Notes: generated by a model from the sequence alone, not told the origin. Numbered from the stretch's first letter, positions 25,738-34,683 are shown. The stretch is DNA of 64,000 nt from Altericroceibacterium endophyticum (GCF_009827595.1 NZ_WTYT01000001.1:186001-250000), one strand, 5' to 3'. Program-made: numbers and translations.

Positions 25738-28383
25738 ATGAGCCGTAAGGCGGATACCATCAAAGCATCTCACTATGCGGCTGCATTGCTCGGCTGCTCC
25801 ATGCTTGCCGGGGTGCCTATGGGCGCTTTGGCACAGGATGCAGACTCGGCAACCACGACCGAGGCAGATGCGCAATCGGAGGCTGCGCCGCAAGGCGACA
25901 CCATCCGTTCCCTCACCGTAGTAGGATCGCAGCGTCTCGAACCACAGACGATCCTGAGCTATATTCAGCTGAGGGTTGGCGAGACTTACACTGCGGCCAA
26001 GGCCGATCAGGCCCTGAAGGATCTGGCCGCCACCGAATTGTTTGCCGATTTCAGCATCCGCAACAATGATGGTGACGTGGTCATTCAGATTCAGGAAAAT
26101 CCGGTGATCAACCGGATCGTCCTGGAAGGAAACAAGAAGCTCAAGGACGACAAGATCCTGCCGGAGATCAAGCTTTCTCCACGGCAGATCTTTACGCGTT
26201 CAAAGGTTCGTGCCGACGTGGCCCGGATCATCGAATTGTATAAGCGTCAGGGCCGCTTTGCTGCGTCGGTTGAACCGCAGATGGTTCAGCTTGAACAGAA
26301 CCGCGTGGATATCGTCTTCGAAATTACCGAAGGCCCCAAATCCAAGGTTCGCCAGATCAATATCCTCGGGAATGAGGCATTTGGTGACGGCGAATTGCGC
26401 AGCGAGATGGTCACCAAGCAAGCACGCTGGTTCCGTCCCTTCAGCTCCAGCACCAGCTATGATCCCGATCGTCTCGCTTTCGACCAGCAAAAGCTGCGTC
26501 AGTTCTATCTGACTGAAGGCTACGCCGATTTCCGTGTGGTTTCGGCCGTTGCCGAGCTGACACCGGACAAGGAAGACTTCATCATCACTTATGTGGTGGA
26601 AGAAGGTAATCGCTACAAATTCGGCGATGTCGGCGTGGAAAGCCGCATCCGTGATTTCGACAGTGACCGCCTGACCAATGCCCTGCCGATGAAGGAAGGC
26701 GATTGGTACAATGCCAAGCTGGTCGAAGACACGGTTGAGCAGCTCAGCGAAACGGCCGGCACCTATGGCTATGCCTTTGCCGATGTGCGCCCGCAATTCT
26801 CGCGCGATGCCGAAGACGAGACGATGGACGTCAGCTTCGTCATTAACGAAGCACCGCGGGTGTATGTCGAGCAGGTGGACGTTAACGGCAACACGCTGAC
26901 ACAGGATAAGGTCGTGCGCCGCGAATTCCGTATTGCGGAAGGCGATGCGTTCAATTCTCTGGCGGTTCGGCGTTCCACTGCGCGCATCAATTCGCTCGGC
27001 TATTTCCAGGAAAACTTTGAAATAGATCAGCGTGAGGGCAGTGCCCCGGACCGGATTATCCTGGAGGCGAATGTTCAGGAACGGCCGACAGGTGAATTGT
27101 CGCTTTCTGCTGGTTTCTCAAGCCTTGAAAGCTTCATCATTTCGGGTTCCATCCGGCAGCGCAACTTCCGTGGCCGGGGACAGACAGTTGGCGCCAGCGT
27201 CAACTTCTCGCGTTATTCGCGCAGTGCGTCGGTCAGCTTCACCGAACCCTATGTGTTCGACAAGAACATCTCGGCCGGGCTCGACATCTATCGCCGTGAT
27301 TACAACAACGGCTATTACGATCGTAATAGTGCCACCTATGAAAAATCGACCACCGGTGCGCAGTTGCGCGCGGGTGTGCCGCTGACCGAATATCTCACCG
27401 CGATTGGTCGCTACACGCTCAATTACGATGAGATCACTCTCGATAAGTCGACTTATTTCACGACGGATGACAACGGTGTTGAAACGTGTGAGCCGCTGCT
27501 CGCCGGGCGCTATTTGTGTGATGCTTTGGGCAATCGACTGAGCTCAATACTCGGCGCATCGCTCGCCTATAGCAATCTGGATAGCCGGGTAAGGCCAACA
27601 CGCGGTGAGAGTGCCACGTTGAATCTGGACTTTGCAGGTCTTGGCGGGGACGTGAAATACCTCAAGGCGCGCGCTCAGGCTGCCAAATATTTCAATCTTG
27701 GTAGCGGCTTCATCTTCTCGACATCAGTCGAAGGCGGCTATGTCTACGGACTCGATGGCGACGTGCTGCTGACGGACCGTTTCTTCCTTGGCGAAGGGCA
27801 GATGCGCGGCTTTGATATTCGCGGAGTAGGTCCACGTATTGCTCGTTTGCCGTATCGCACAGATGCCGATGATAATCTGGTCCCAGTTGATATTGATGAC
27901 CGGTCTGTCACCGATGACGCTCTGGGCGGTAACGCCTACTATCTGGGCCATCTGGAGCTGGAAATTCCACTCGGTTCCGGCGCTCGCGAAATGGGTCTCA
28001 GGCCGTCGATATTCGTCGATGTGGGCTCTGTATTTGATATCGCAACACCGGAGACTAAACCCTATCCGGATGGCGTTTTCATCGCCTCGCGCAATAGAGA
28101 AGGTCAGGACCTGTGCCGTCAGACTGTAGATGACACATCCGAAGTGATCGTATGCCCGGACGTTGATACGCTGCCGGATAATATCACTGCTCTGGGACGC
28201 ACTATATCGCCGTTCGAGGAACGGTTTGTCGGGAATACCGCCATGCCGCGTGTTTCGGTCGGCTTCGGCGTAAACTGGAATTCACCCTTCGGCCCGTTCC
28301 GGATCGATGTCGCCTATCCGCTGCTCAAGGAATATGGCGATGAAACCAAACTCTTTTCATTCAATGTGGGAACGCAATTCTGA
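25738..28383 (+). CDS. bamA: Outer membrane protein assembly factor BamA
   Basis: This is the central Omp85 component of the machine that folds beta-barrel proteins into the outer membrane. The 881-residue product has a signal peptide (ALLGCSMLAGVPMGALAQ), five POTRA repeats over about 50-450 starting IRSLTVVGSQRLEPQTI, and a C-terminal 16-strand barrel with the FFLGEGQMRGFDIRGVGP loop, which holds the conserved R-G-F motif, and a final strand ending in phenylalanine (SFNVGTQF). I choose the ATG at 25738 with ACGGGA upstream; an in-frame GTG lies at 25717. The stop overlaps the skp start (TGATG). Confidence 0.96.
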   Translation: MSRKADTIKASHYAAALLGCSMLAGVPMGALAQDADSATTTEADAQSEAAPQGDTIRSLTVVGSQRLEPQTILSYIQLRVGETYTAAKADQALKDLAATELFADFSIRNNDGDVVIQIQENPVINRIVLEGNKKLKDDKILPEIKLSPRQIFTRSKVRADVARIIELYKRQGRFAASVEPQMVQLEQNRVDIVFEITEGPKSKVRQINILGNEAFGDGELRSEMVTKQARWFRPFSSSTSYDPDRLAFDQQKLRQFYLTEGYADFRVVSAVAELTPDKEDFIITYVVEEGNRYKFGDVGVESRIRDFDSDRLTNALPMKEGDWYNAKLVEDTVEQLSETAGTYGYAFADVRPQFSRDAEDETMDVSFVINEAPRVYVEQVDVNGNTLTQDKVVRREFRIAEGDAFNSLAVRRSTARINSLGYFQENFEIDQREGSAPDRIILEANVQERPTGELSLSAGFSSLESFIISGSIRQRNFRGRGQTVGASVNFSRYSRSASVSFTEPYVFDKNISAGLDIYRRDYNNGYYDRNSATYEKSTTGAQLRAGVPLTEYLTAIGRYTLNYDEITLDKSTYFTTDDNGVETCEPLLAGRYLCDALGNRLSSILGASLAYSNLDSRVRPTRGESATLNLDFAGLGGDVKYLKARAQAAKYFNLGSGFIFSTSVEGGYVYGLDGDVLLTDRFFLGEGQMRGFDIRGVGPRIARLPYRTDADDNLVPVDIDDRSVTDDALGGNAYYLGHLELEIPLGSGAREMGLRPSIFVDVGSVFDIATPETKPYPDGVFIASRNREGQDLCRQTVDDTSEVIVCPDVDTLPDNITALGRTISPFEERFVGNTAMPRVSVGFGVNWNSPFGPFRIDVAYPLLKEYGDETKLFSFNVGTQF

Positions 28384-29048
28384 TGAAACAGCTACTTAAA
28401 CCCGTCCTTACCGCGGGCCTTATGCTTACCGCTTCGGCCGCTCCCATGGTGATGGCGCCCGCCGCCGCCCAGAGCGTCAACGGTATCGGTGTCGTCAATG
28501 TCGATGCGGTTGTGGCTAATTCCACAGCCTATCGCACTGCCGCGCAGCAGCGCCAGACGACATATAAGGCACAGATCGATCAGGCCAATGCGCGCCGTCA
28601 GCAGATTCAGCAGCAGATCCAGCCGATGGTGGAAAAGCTCCAGGCTGACAGCCAGGCCCCAAATGCCGATCGCGCCGCTTTGCAGCAGCAGGCTCAGCAG
28701 ATTCAGCAATTGCAGCAGAGCGCACAAGCCGAATTGCAGCAGATCCTCGCACCGGTGTCGCTGTCTCAGGCCTATGGCGAAGAGCAGATCAACGATCAGC
28801 TTGCGACCGCTATCGAAAATGCCGCGAAGAAGCAGAATGTTACGATGGTGATTACGCCCGATAACATTCTCTATGCGGACAATTCCTACAATCTCAATCA
28901 GGGCGTCCTTGACGAACTGAATGCGCTGGTTCCCAGCGTGCAGGTTGTTCCGCCCGAAGGCTGGGTGCCGCGTTCGGTGCGTCAGCAGCAACAACAACAG
29001 CAGCAGCAGACTGAGCAGCAGCCGGCAACTCCGGTTCAGGGCCGCTAA
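28383..29048 (+). CDS. skp: OmpH/Skp family periplasmic chaperone
   Basis: This 221-residue periplasmic chaperone escorts outer membrane proteins to BamA. It has a signal peptide of about 30 residues ending PAAAQS, a beta segment GIGVVNVDAVVANS, then a long glutamine-rich coiled region (about 55-125) that would form the tentacle arms, and a return strand NVTMVITPDNILY. The C-terminus carries an unusual run of nine consecutive glutamines followed by Gln/Pro-rich sequence, which is not part of the family fold and could be length-variable. It is coupled to bamA by a one-base overlap. In LPS-making bacteria lpxD would follow; here it does not. Confidence 0.92.
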   Translation: MKQLLKPVLTAGLMLTASAAPMVMAPAAAQSVNGIGVVNVDAVVANSTAYRTAAQQRQTTYKAQIDQANARRQQIQQQIQPMVEKLQADSQAPNADRAALQQQAQQIQQLQQSAQAELQQILAPVSLSQAYGEEQINDQLATAIENAAKKQNVTMVITPDNILYADNSYNLNQGVLDELNALVPSVQVVPPEGWVPRSVRQQQQQQQQQTEQQPATPVQGR

Positions 29049-29078
29049 GGACTAAAAGAACAGGGGAAGGTCAGGGCA

Positions 29079-29549
29079 ATGAGTGAGCAGAACGGCGTAA
29101 ACGCCTATGATATTGGCAAGATTCTCAGTGCCCTGCCGCACCGCTATCCCTTGCTGCTCGTTGACAAGGTGCGTAGCCTCGAGATTGGGGAACGTATCCA
29201 CGCGCTCAAAGCCGTGAGTTTCAACGAGCAGTTCTTTCAGGGGCATTTCCCCGGTCGTCCGATTATGCCCGGCGTGCTTCAGATCGAAGCATTGGCGCAG
29301 TCTGCCGCCATTCTGGCCATTGAAACGCTCGAGCTCGCCGGCAGCGGCAAGCTGGTTTATTTCATGGCGATTGAAGAGGCCAAGTTCCGCAATCCTGTGG
29401 AACCTGGCTGTTTGCTGGATCTCGAAGTCGGCTTTGTTCAGAAGCGCGCACGGGTTTGCAAATTCTGGGGTAAGGCCAGCGTCGAGGGCAAATCGACCTG
29501 CGAAGTGAAGTTCACGGCAATGATCGCCGATCCGCCTGCCGATAGCTGA
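29079..29549 (+). CDS. fabZ: 3-hydroxyacyl-ACP dehydratase FabZ
   Basis: This is the dehydration step of type II fatty acid synthesis. The 156-residue hot-dog fold enzyme has [13 protein letters not shown] near the N-terminus, the catalytic histidine in [12 protein letters not shown] and the catalytic glutamate in [21 protein letters not shown] lies upstream of the ATG. It directly follows skp, and lpxD, lpxA and lpxB, its usual companions in Gram-negatives, are absent on both sides. This agrees with a sphingomonad outer membrane that lacks lipid A. Confidence 0.97.
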   Translation: MSEQNGVNAYDIGKILSALPHRYPLLLVDKVRSLEIGERIHALKAVSFNEQFFQGHFPGRPIMPGVLQIEALAQSAAILAIETLELAGSGKLVYFMAIEEAKFRNPVEPGCLLDLEVGFVQKRARVCKFWGKASVEGKSTCEVKFTAMIADPPADS

Positions 29550-29644
29550 GGGCTTGCCATCAGCGCCTGCGCGCTTTAAGGGCGCGCTTTCTTTAAGTCC
29601 GAAGTCCCGGTCGGAACCGGGCTGACAAAACGGAGCATTACGCC

Positions 29645-29872
29645 ATGAAGGCCGATACCCATCCCGATTACCACATGATCACGGTTAAGATGACCGATGG
29701 TACTGAATTCCAGACGCGCTCCACCTGGGGCAAAGAAGGCGATACGCTGACACTGGAAATCGACCCCACGAGTCACCCGGCCTGGACTGGTGGACAGCAG
29801 CGCCTTCAGGAAGGAGGCCGCGTTGCCAAGTTCAACAAGCGTTTTGGCGGTCTGTCGCTCAAAAAGGGCTGA
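29645..29872 (+). CDS. rpmE: 50S ribosomal protein L31
   Basis: This 75-residue ribosomal protein begins [18 protein letters not shown] and continues [25 protein letters not shown], ending with [12 protein letters not shown], all typical of L31. It lacks the CxxC zinc pair, so it is the C-minus form, which does not depend on zinc. CGGAG precedes the ATG. A strong terminator follows within 20 bases. Confidence 0.97.
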   Translation: MKADTHPDYHMITVKMTDGTEFQTRSTWGKEGDTLTLEIDPTSHPAWTGGQQRLQEGGRVAKFNKRFGGLSLKKG

Positions 29873-29888
29873 TCTGAAGAACCGAGTT

Positions 29889-29925
29889 GAAAAAAGGGCG
29901 GCCTCGCGAGGCCGCCCTTTTTGTT
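29889..29925. terminator. Terminator after rpmE, bidirectional
   Basis: A GGGCGGCCTCG / CGAGGCCGCCC perfect stem is flanked by a run of A and a run of T, and can serve rpmE and the converging amidohydrolase gene. Confidence 0.92.
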
Positions 29926-29964
29926 TGTACCGAGCAGATTTTCTCTGCCCTCCCGATGTCCGGG

Positions 29965-31167
29965 TCAGGCAGCTCTCGCCTGATCCCCGATCGCAAGCCG
30001 GCCCTTTACCGTCGCCTTGCTGAGATCCAGTCCATACAGCTTCGCCGCGTTGCCGCCGACAATCTGGCGCACCATGTCGGGGTTCATATGGGCCATCGTT
30101 TCACTGATGGTTTTTTCACTGTTGGGCCAGATCGAATCGGGATGCGGATAATCGCTGGCCCAGAGGAGGTTTTCCGGCCCCCAGAATTCGGTAAGCCGCA
30201 TGGCTGTCGGGCTTTGTTGGAATGTTCCGTAAACCTGATTGCGAAACACCTCGGACGGTTTTTTCTTGTGGGGAATGCCGCCCTTGTCGTCCCAGAAGTC
30301 GGCGCATTCCCAGAGACGCCAGTGGCGATAATCGAGTTCCTCGACCACCCAGGGGACCCAGCCCACACCGCTTTCGGCGATGACAATTTTGAGACCGGGG
30401 TGGCGTTCCAGAATGCCCCAGGCAAACAGATCCACGAAGGGATCGAGAAATTGTTCGATGAACATTTTGGCATGCAGGAATGTTGCCCCGGCTGAGCCTT
30501 TATATTTATCGAAGGCCTTGGTGGCGGAAGGGAAAACGGTGACATGAAAGCTGAGCACGATGCCGCTTTCTTCGAGTAAGTCGAACAAAGGTTCCCAGCG
30601 TTTATCTTCCAGCCGTGGTTCGCAAACCGCAATTTGCAGATTGGCCTGTTTTACGCCGCCCCGTTTGGCAAGGCGTTTGAGTTCGGCAATTGCGGGCTCG
30701 GGGTGGGGCGGTAGCATGGCGACGCCGATCAGGCGATCGGGCGCATGCGTGCAGAAATCTTCATGCAGCCAGTCATTATAGGCAGCATAGCAATCCCGCA
30801 TAAGCTGCTCATCATCCGTCTTGATCGAGGTGACAGGGCCGAAGACAAGATGCCCCCACACATGATCACGGTCCATATCCTGCAGGCGCAAAGCGGCATT
30901 GCCAGCGCGCAATTCGGTCACATCTTCAATGCCGCCGCGATCATAAGCGGTGTGGATCGGCTTGGGGCCTGAAAATCCGGAGGGCTTACCGGCCCATCCG
31001 CCCCAGCGCTGCGAACCGCAGACCCATTGCGCCGTGCCATTTTCCAGCTCTTCCACATGCGGCACCTGATCGCCCCATTTTGATGACAGGCGGTCCGACC
31101 AGACATTGGCGGGCAACATGTTGAGATCGAGGTGATCATCACAGGAAATAAGGGGCGTCTCTATCAC
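29965..31167 (-). CDS. Amidohydrolase family protein (amidohydrolase_2 / ACMSD-like)
   Basis: This is a TIM-barrel metal-dependent hydrolase or decarboxylase of about 400 residues. The N-terminal metal motif is D-D-H-L-D (ISCDDHLDL), a mid-barrel histidine lies in LSFHVTVF, and the C-terminal aspartate is in WASDYPHPDS, as in the PF04909 group that includes ACMSD and resorcylate decarboxylases. The substrate is unknown. I start at the GTG at 31167: it has GGGAG eight bases upstream and lies 27 bases after the expected transcription start, whereas an ATG at 31209 would sit upstream of that promoter's -10 box. A palindrome over the promoter suggests repression by an unlinked regulator. Confidence 0.88.
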   Translation of the reverse strand: MIETPLISCDDHLDLNMLPANVWSDRLSSKWGDQVPHVEELENGTAQWVCGSQRWGGWAGKPSGFSGPKPIHTAYDRGGIEDVTELRAGNAALRLQDMDRDHVWGHLVFGPVTSIKTDDEQLMRDCYAAYNDWLHEDFCTHAPDRLIGVAMLPPHPEPAIAELKRLAKRGGVKQANLQIAVCEPRLEDKRWEPLFDLLEESGIVLSFHVTVFPSATKAFDKYKGSAGATFLHAKMFIEQFLDPFVDLFAWGILERHPGLKIVIAESGVGWVPWVVEELDYRHWRLWECADFWDDKGGIPHKKKPSEVFRNQVYGTFQQSPTAMRLTEFWGPENLLWASDYPHPDSIWPNSEKTISETMAHMNPDMVRQIVGGNAAKLYGLDLSKATVKGRLAIGDQARAA

Positions 31168-31199
31168 GGTTTGTGTCTCCCAATGGTGTATTTTGAATA

Positions 31200-31229
31200 A
31201 TACGTACAATGATACGTATATTGTCTCAA
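31200..31229 (-). promoter_or_regulatory. Promoter with palindromic operator ATACGTA-N6-TACGTAT
   Basis: On the minus strand TTGAGA (31224-31229) and TACGTA (31201-31206) are 17 bases apart. A perfect 7-bp inverted repeat (31200-31206 with 31213-31219, spacer CAATGA) covers the -10 box and part of the spacer. The form is typical of TetR-like repressor sites; no such regulator gene lies next to it. Confidence 0.65.
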
Positions 31230-31239
31230 GGGGAGTGAC

Positions 31240-31276
31240 GTCAAAAAAAGGCCCGGGGTTTTCACCCCAGGCCCTT
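31240..31276 (-). terminator. Terminator of the azoreductase gene
   Basis: Read on the minus strand, AAAGGGCCtGGGG / CCCCgGGCCTTT with a six-base loop is followed by a run of seven T. Confidence 0.88.
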
Positions 31277-31302
31277 TACGCAGTGGCTGTGATCAGTCGA
31301 TG

Positions 31303-31899
31303 TTACAGCTTGGCGATTTCAGCCTTCGCATCGGCAATCGCCGCATCGCGGACTTCCGGACCATAGCCGATCTTGTTTGCGCGGATGATGGAGAGGTCAT
31401 CAACGCCAATAAAGCCGAAGAACACTTTGAGCAGTTGTTCCTGATGTTCAGCTGCGCCGCCTTGTTCATACTCCCCGCCTTGGGAGGACAGGATGACGAC
31501 TTTGCGCCCCCCGGCAAGACCTTCCGGGCCGGCTTCGGAATAGCTGAACGTCACGCCCGGCACGCCCAGACGGTCCATCCATGCCTTGAGCTGGCTGGGA
31601 ACGGTGAAATTATACATCGGTGCGCCGATAATCACGATATCTGCCGACATGAATTCATCAAGTACGGCACGTTCTGACGGGAAGGCGGCCTTCATATCGG
31701 CATCCTGCGCATCTTCCGGCAAGCGGATGGCGCCGGTGGTGATGGGGTTCAGATGGGCGAGCGGTTCGGTACCAAGATCGCGATAGATGACTTCGGCATC
31801 GCTGTTCTTTTCTTTGAAATGTGCGGTCGCGGCAGCAGTCAGCTCACGCGTGACAGAATTGGCTCCGGTCGTGGCGCTATCAATATGCAGGATTTTCAA
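31303..31899 (-). CDS. azoR: FMN-dependent NADH-azoreductase
   Basis: This 198-residue flavodoxin-fold quinone/azo reductase (AcpD group) probably detoxifies quinones by two-electron reduction. It begins KILHIDSATTGANSVTREL, with the FMN-phosphate loop, and has APMYNFTVPSQLKAWMDR and the flavin-contact stretch VILSSQGGEYE in place of the usual SRGG. The start is a TTG at 31899 with GGAGAAG seven bases upstream; no ATG fits the family N-terminus. The gene is transcribed divergently from an HxlR-type regulator 37 bases away, a layout like yodB-azoR1 control in Bacillus. Confidence 0.92.
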   Translation of the reverse strand: MKILHIDSATTGANSVTRELTAAATAHFKEKNSDAEVIYRDLGTEPLAHLNPITTGAIRLPEDAQDADMKAAFPSERAVLDEFMSADIVIIGAPMYNFTVPSQLKAWMDRLGVPGVTFSYSEAGPEGLAGGRKVVILSSQGGEYEQGGAAEHQEQLLKVFFGFIGVDDLSIIRANKIGYGPEVRDAAIADAKAEIAKL

Positions 31900-31910
31900 G
31901 TGACTTCTCC

Positions 31911-31927
31911 AGTATCTATAGGTAACT
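31911..31927. promoter_or_regulatory. Possible operator between azoR and hxlR-like gene
   Basis: The 37-base gap contains TAnCTATAGnTA (31913-31924), an imperfect palindrome centred on CTATAG, with outer AGT / ACT at 31911-31913 and 31925-31927. It is the only symmetric element in the shared control region, so it is the likely regulator site. Confidence 0.4.
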
Positions 31928-31936
31928 GAGGCGCAT

Positions 31937-32362
31937 ATGGATACTGCTACCCCTTTTCCGCAAGAAGGCACACCGATGTGCGATAGGAACACCGATGTTC
32001 CTACCCCGCTGGAAAGTTTCGGAGCCTGTCCGGCCGTGACCGACGTTCTGTCCCGGGTTGGCGACAAGTGGTCGATGCAGGTCGTTATTCGTCTGGGCGA
32101 GGGCTCCCGGCGGTTTAATGAATTGCGGCGGATCATTAACGGGATCTCGCAGCGGATGCTGACGCGCACCTTGCGCGGGCTGGAACGTGATGGGCTGGTG
32201 CGCCGCACCGTGACGCCCAGCGTTCCCCCGCGGGTGGATTATGAGCTGACCGACATCGGACGGTCGCTATGGAAACCGGTCAGTGAGCTTGGCGCATGGG
32301 CGGTGGAGCATCGGCAGGTCATCGCACAAGCACGCGATGATTATGATGCAGCGGCGCAATAG
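31937..32362 (+). CDS. HxlR-family transcriptional regulator, likely redox sensing
   Basis: This 141-residue winged-helix regulator of the HxlR (DUF24) family has the CP motif in SFGACPAV, then VLSRVGDKWSMQVVIRL, RFNELRR and GISQRMLTRTLRGLERDGLV, the recognition helix region, and a wing with PPRVDYELT. The cysteine of the C-P pair corresponds to the redox-active Cys6 of Bacillus YodB, which senses quinones and diamide; a second cysteine (MCDR) lies about 15 residues upstream. The start at 31937 has GAGG six bases before it; ATG 31976 is an alternative with AAGAAGG. Divergent layout suggests it represses azoR and itself. Confidence 0.9.
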   Translation: MDTATPFPQEGTPMCDRNTDVPTPLESFGACPAVTDVLSRVGDKWSMQVVIRLGEGSRRFNELRRIINGISQRMLTRTLRGLERDGLVRRTVTPSVPPRVDYELTDIGRSLWKPVSELGAWAVEHRQVIAQARDDYDAAAQ

Positions 32363-32366
32363 CGCC

Positions 32367-33095
32367 TTATTCTACGACGCTGTCATCCGGGCCAACGGGA
32401 AATTCTGAAAACAAGGCATCGGCAAGGCGCGATGCGATGGCATTTTCGGTGTATTGTTCCGATCCTTCGCGGCTGAGCATGCTGGCGCGGCCTTCCCACA
32501 GCACATCATTGCTTTTGGCATCGCGAACACGCACTTCGATCCGGGTCGAAAGCATCGCCTTTTCCGGCTTGGTAAGGTCAACATTAACCGCCAGCCCGTA
32601 GCCGGTTCCCCGATTGGAAACAGAAACTGCCGCCTCGCCTGAAATCGGATCGCGCTTTCCTTCAGCCGGAATCGCAATGTCACGAAAAACAGTGATTTCG
32701 GCAATCTGGGTGTCTGTCCGGCTTTCAAATGCTTGAGGAACCGCGGTGTCATAACCCAGACGCGCCAGCTGATCGATCAGTGCAGCTTCATATACCGCTT
32801 TGTCATTCATTGGGCCTGTGTCGGCAGTGAGGCTGGTGACGACAATCTTGCCGTGTCCCAGCATGTCCTGCTTGTCTGCGGCGACAAAGCGTTCCACCGA
32901 CACTTTACCCTCACGCACAGAGGGGGAAGGTGACCGGCGCCGTTCTGGCCAAGCAGAGCGATATCGGCCAGCAGTGGGGCCCATTTGCGAAGAGCCCCAG
33001 CCGATCGGCTGGGCATTCGCAGGCAAGGGGAGGGATATGAGCATGGCAAAGGCTGCCAGAGCCGTCGGTGCGCCAAAGCGATTGAGCGGCTTCAT
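32367..33095 (-). CDS. Hypothetical secreted protein, DUF4136-like
   Basis: This 242-residue protein has a signal peptide (FAMLISLPLPANAQ). The mature part begins with a Pro/Arg/Ser-rich segment, then a mixed alpha/beta domain with AALIDQLARLGYDT, EITVFRD, STRIEVRVRDAKSNDVLWEGRAS and a terminal helix IASRLADALFSEFP. The order and the V-L-W-E-G strand resemble DUF4136 lipoproteins, whose role is unknown, but here there is no lipid-accepting cysteine. It probably acts in the periplasm. It converges with the HxlR gene four bases away and lies downstream of rlmN by about 100 bases in the opposite direction of reading. Confidence 0.75.
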   Translation of the reverse strand: MKPLNRFGAPTALAAFAMLISLPLPANAQPIGWGSSQMGPTAGRYRSAWPERRRSPSPSVREGKVSVERFVAADKQDMLGHGKIVVTSLTADTGPMNDKAVYEAALIDQLARLGYDTAVPQAFESRTDTQIAEITVFRDIAIPAEGKRDPISGEAAVSVSNRGTGYGLAVNVDLTKPEKAMLSTRIEVRVRDAKSNDVLWEGRASMLSREGSEQYTENAIASRLADALFSEFPVGPDDSVVE

Positions 33096-33193
33096 ATCGT
33101 TCCATCCTTATTGAGCATTTTACAGCCCAAGGCTTATCGCAGCCGAGTTTGCGGCAAGCTGAACTGCTGAAATTGCGGTTCGGCTTTAAAAGA

Positions 33194-34438
33194 TCAGTCC
33201 AGCGCTGCCTGTTTTTCCGCAGCAAGCCGGTCCAGTTCAGCTCGGCTTTTCTTTTCGGCGGTGGTTTTCAGCTGTCCGCAGGCGGCATCGATGTCGCGCC
33301 CGCGCGGGGTGCGGACGGGAGCGCTGATGCCGGCGCCAAACACGATGTTGGAGAAGCTGCGGATGCGTTCCGGTGTGGAACATTCATAGGGTGCACCTGC
33401 CCAGGGATTGAAGGGGATGAGGTTTACCTTGGCGGGCAAGTCATATTTCTTGATCAATCGCACCAGCTCATGCGCATCTGCATCACTGTCGTTCTTGTCT
33501 TTCAGCATGACATATTCAAAGGTGATGCGGCGGGCATTGGAGGCACCGGGATAGGCCGCGCAGGCTTCCAGTAATTCCTCGATCCCGAATTTGCGATTGA
33601 TCGGAACGATTTCGTCGCGCACTTCCTTGCGTACGGCGTGAAGGCTGACGGCCAGATTGACACCTATTTCTTCACCGCAACGAGCAATAGCGGGAACGAC
33701 GCCGCTGGTGGACAAGGTAATCCGGCGCCGCGACAGGCCAAGGCCTTCATTATCCATCACCAGTTTCAGCGCATCGCGAACATTGTCGAAATTATAAAGC
33801 GGTTCGCCCATGCCCATCATCACGATGTTGGTGAGCAGGCGCCCATCGGCGCGATATTCCGCTTCGCTTTCCTCGGCGGCAATATCCATCCGGCCCTTGG
33901 GCCATTCGCCCAATTCGTCGCGCGCCAGCATCACCTGGCCAACGATTTCGCCCGGTGTGAGATTGCGCACCAGCCGCATGGTTCCCGTGTGGCAGAAGCG
34001 GCAATTGAGCGTGCAGCCTACCTGGCTGGATACACAAAGGGTTCCGCGATCGGCATCGGGAATGAAAACCATTTCGTAATCATGACCATCGGGCGTGCGC
34101 AGCAACCATTTGCGGGTTCCGTCGGAACTGTGCTGAGCCTCCACAACATCTGGCCGGGCCACGATAAATCGTTCTTCCAGCCAGGGGCGCATGGTTTTGC
34201 CGATATCGGTCATGGCGGAAAATTCGGTTTCCCCGCGCAGATAGATCCAGTGAAAAACCTGCTTCGCGCGCAGCTTGGCCTGTTTGGCGTCTAGCCCGGC
34301 AGCGGCAAAAAGCTCGGTAATCCTGAACTTGGGCAGACCAAGCAGGTCGATGCGGCCATCCTCACGTGGAGTGATGTCGCGCGCGACGGGAACCGGGTCC
34401 GTGTGGCCCGGGATCGGCATAAGGGCAGTGTCTGACAT
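33194..34438 (-). CDS. rlmN: 23S rRNA (adenine2503-C2)-methyltransferase RlmN
   Basis: This radical-SAM dual-specificity enzyme methylates A2503 of 23S rRNA and A37 of some tRNAs. The 414-residue product has an N-terminal accessory domain with [12 protein letters not shown] and [12 protein letters not shown], the 4Fe-4S motif C-x3-C-x2-C in [11 protein letters not shown], the glycine-rich [11 protein letters not shown], a conserved STSGVVP segment and the C-terminal methyl-accepting cysteine in [11 protein letters not shown] start at the ATG at 34438 (MSDTALMP); the frame is open to 34510 but those residues are not family-like. Confidence 0.96.
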   Translation of the reverse strand: MSDTALMPIPGHTDPVPVARDITPREDGRIDLLGLPKFRITELFAAAGLDAKQAKLRAKQVFHWIYLRGETEFSAMTDIGKTMRPWLEERFIVARPDVVEAQHSSDGTRKWLLRTPDGHDYEMVFIPDADRGTLCVSSQVGCTLNCRFCHTGTMRLVRNLTPGEIVGQVMLARDELGEWPKGRMDIAAEESEAEYRADGRLLTNIVMMGMGEPLYNFDNVRDALKLVMDNEGLGLSRRRITLSTSGVVPAIARCGEEIGVNLAVSLHAVRKEVRDEIVPINRKFGIEELLEACAAYPGASNARRITFEYVMLKDKNDSDADAHELVRLIKKYDLPAKVNLIPFNPWAGAPYECSTPERIRSFSNIVFGAGISAPVRTPRGRDIDAACGQLKTTAEKKSRAELDRLAAEKQAALD

Positions 34439-34553
34439 GATGCAGCTTATATAGGGGAAAGCTGGGGCAAAGGGAAGTCTGTGCACCGCCGGGGAAGGCA
34501 GGAACAACATCCGGCCCGGAAAATTCTATCGAGTGAGACGCTCAGCTCGTCGC

Positions 34554-34565
34554 AACATATGTTGC
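34554..34565. promoter_or_regulatory. Perfect 12-bp palindrome upstream of the outer membrane barrel gene
   Basis: CAACATATGTTG is a perfect inverted repeat 118 bases before the barrel gene and 116 bases upstream of rlmN, in an AT-rich control region (34540-34620). It could be a regulator site for either gene. No -10/-35 pair is clearly associated. Confidence 0.35.
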
Positions 34566-34683
34566 ATAAATGCATCACATATTTCGTTGTGTTATGTTAA
34601 TGAAACTCTTCAGCGTAACATCCATTCCCTCTCTGCGCGGCACAGACCGCGAATGACAATAAGACTATGCATGGAGTTACATA

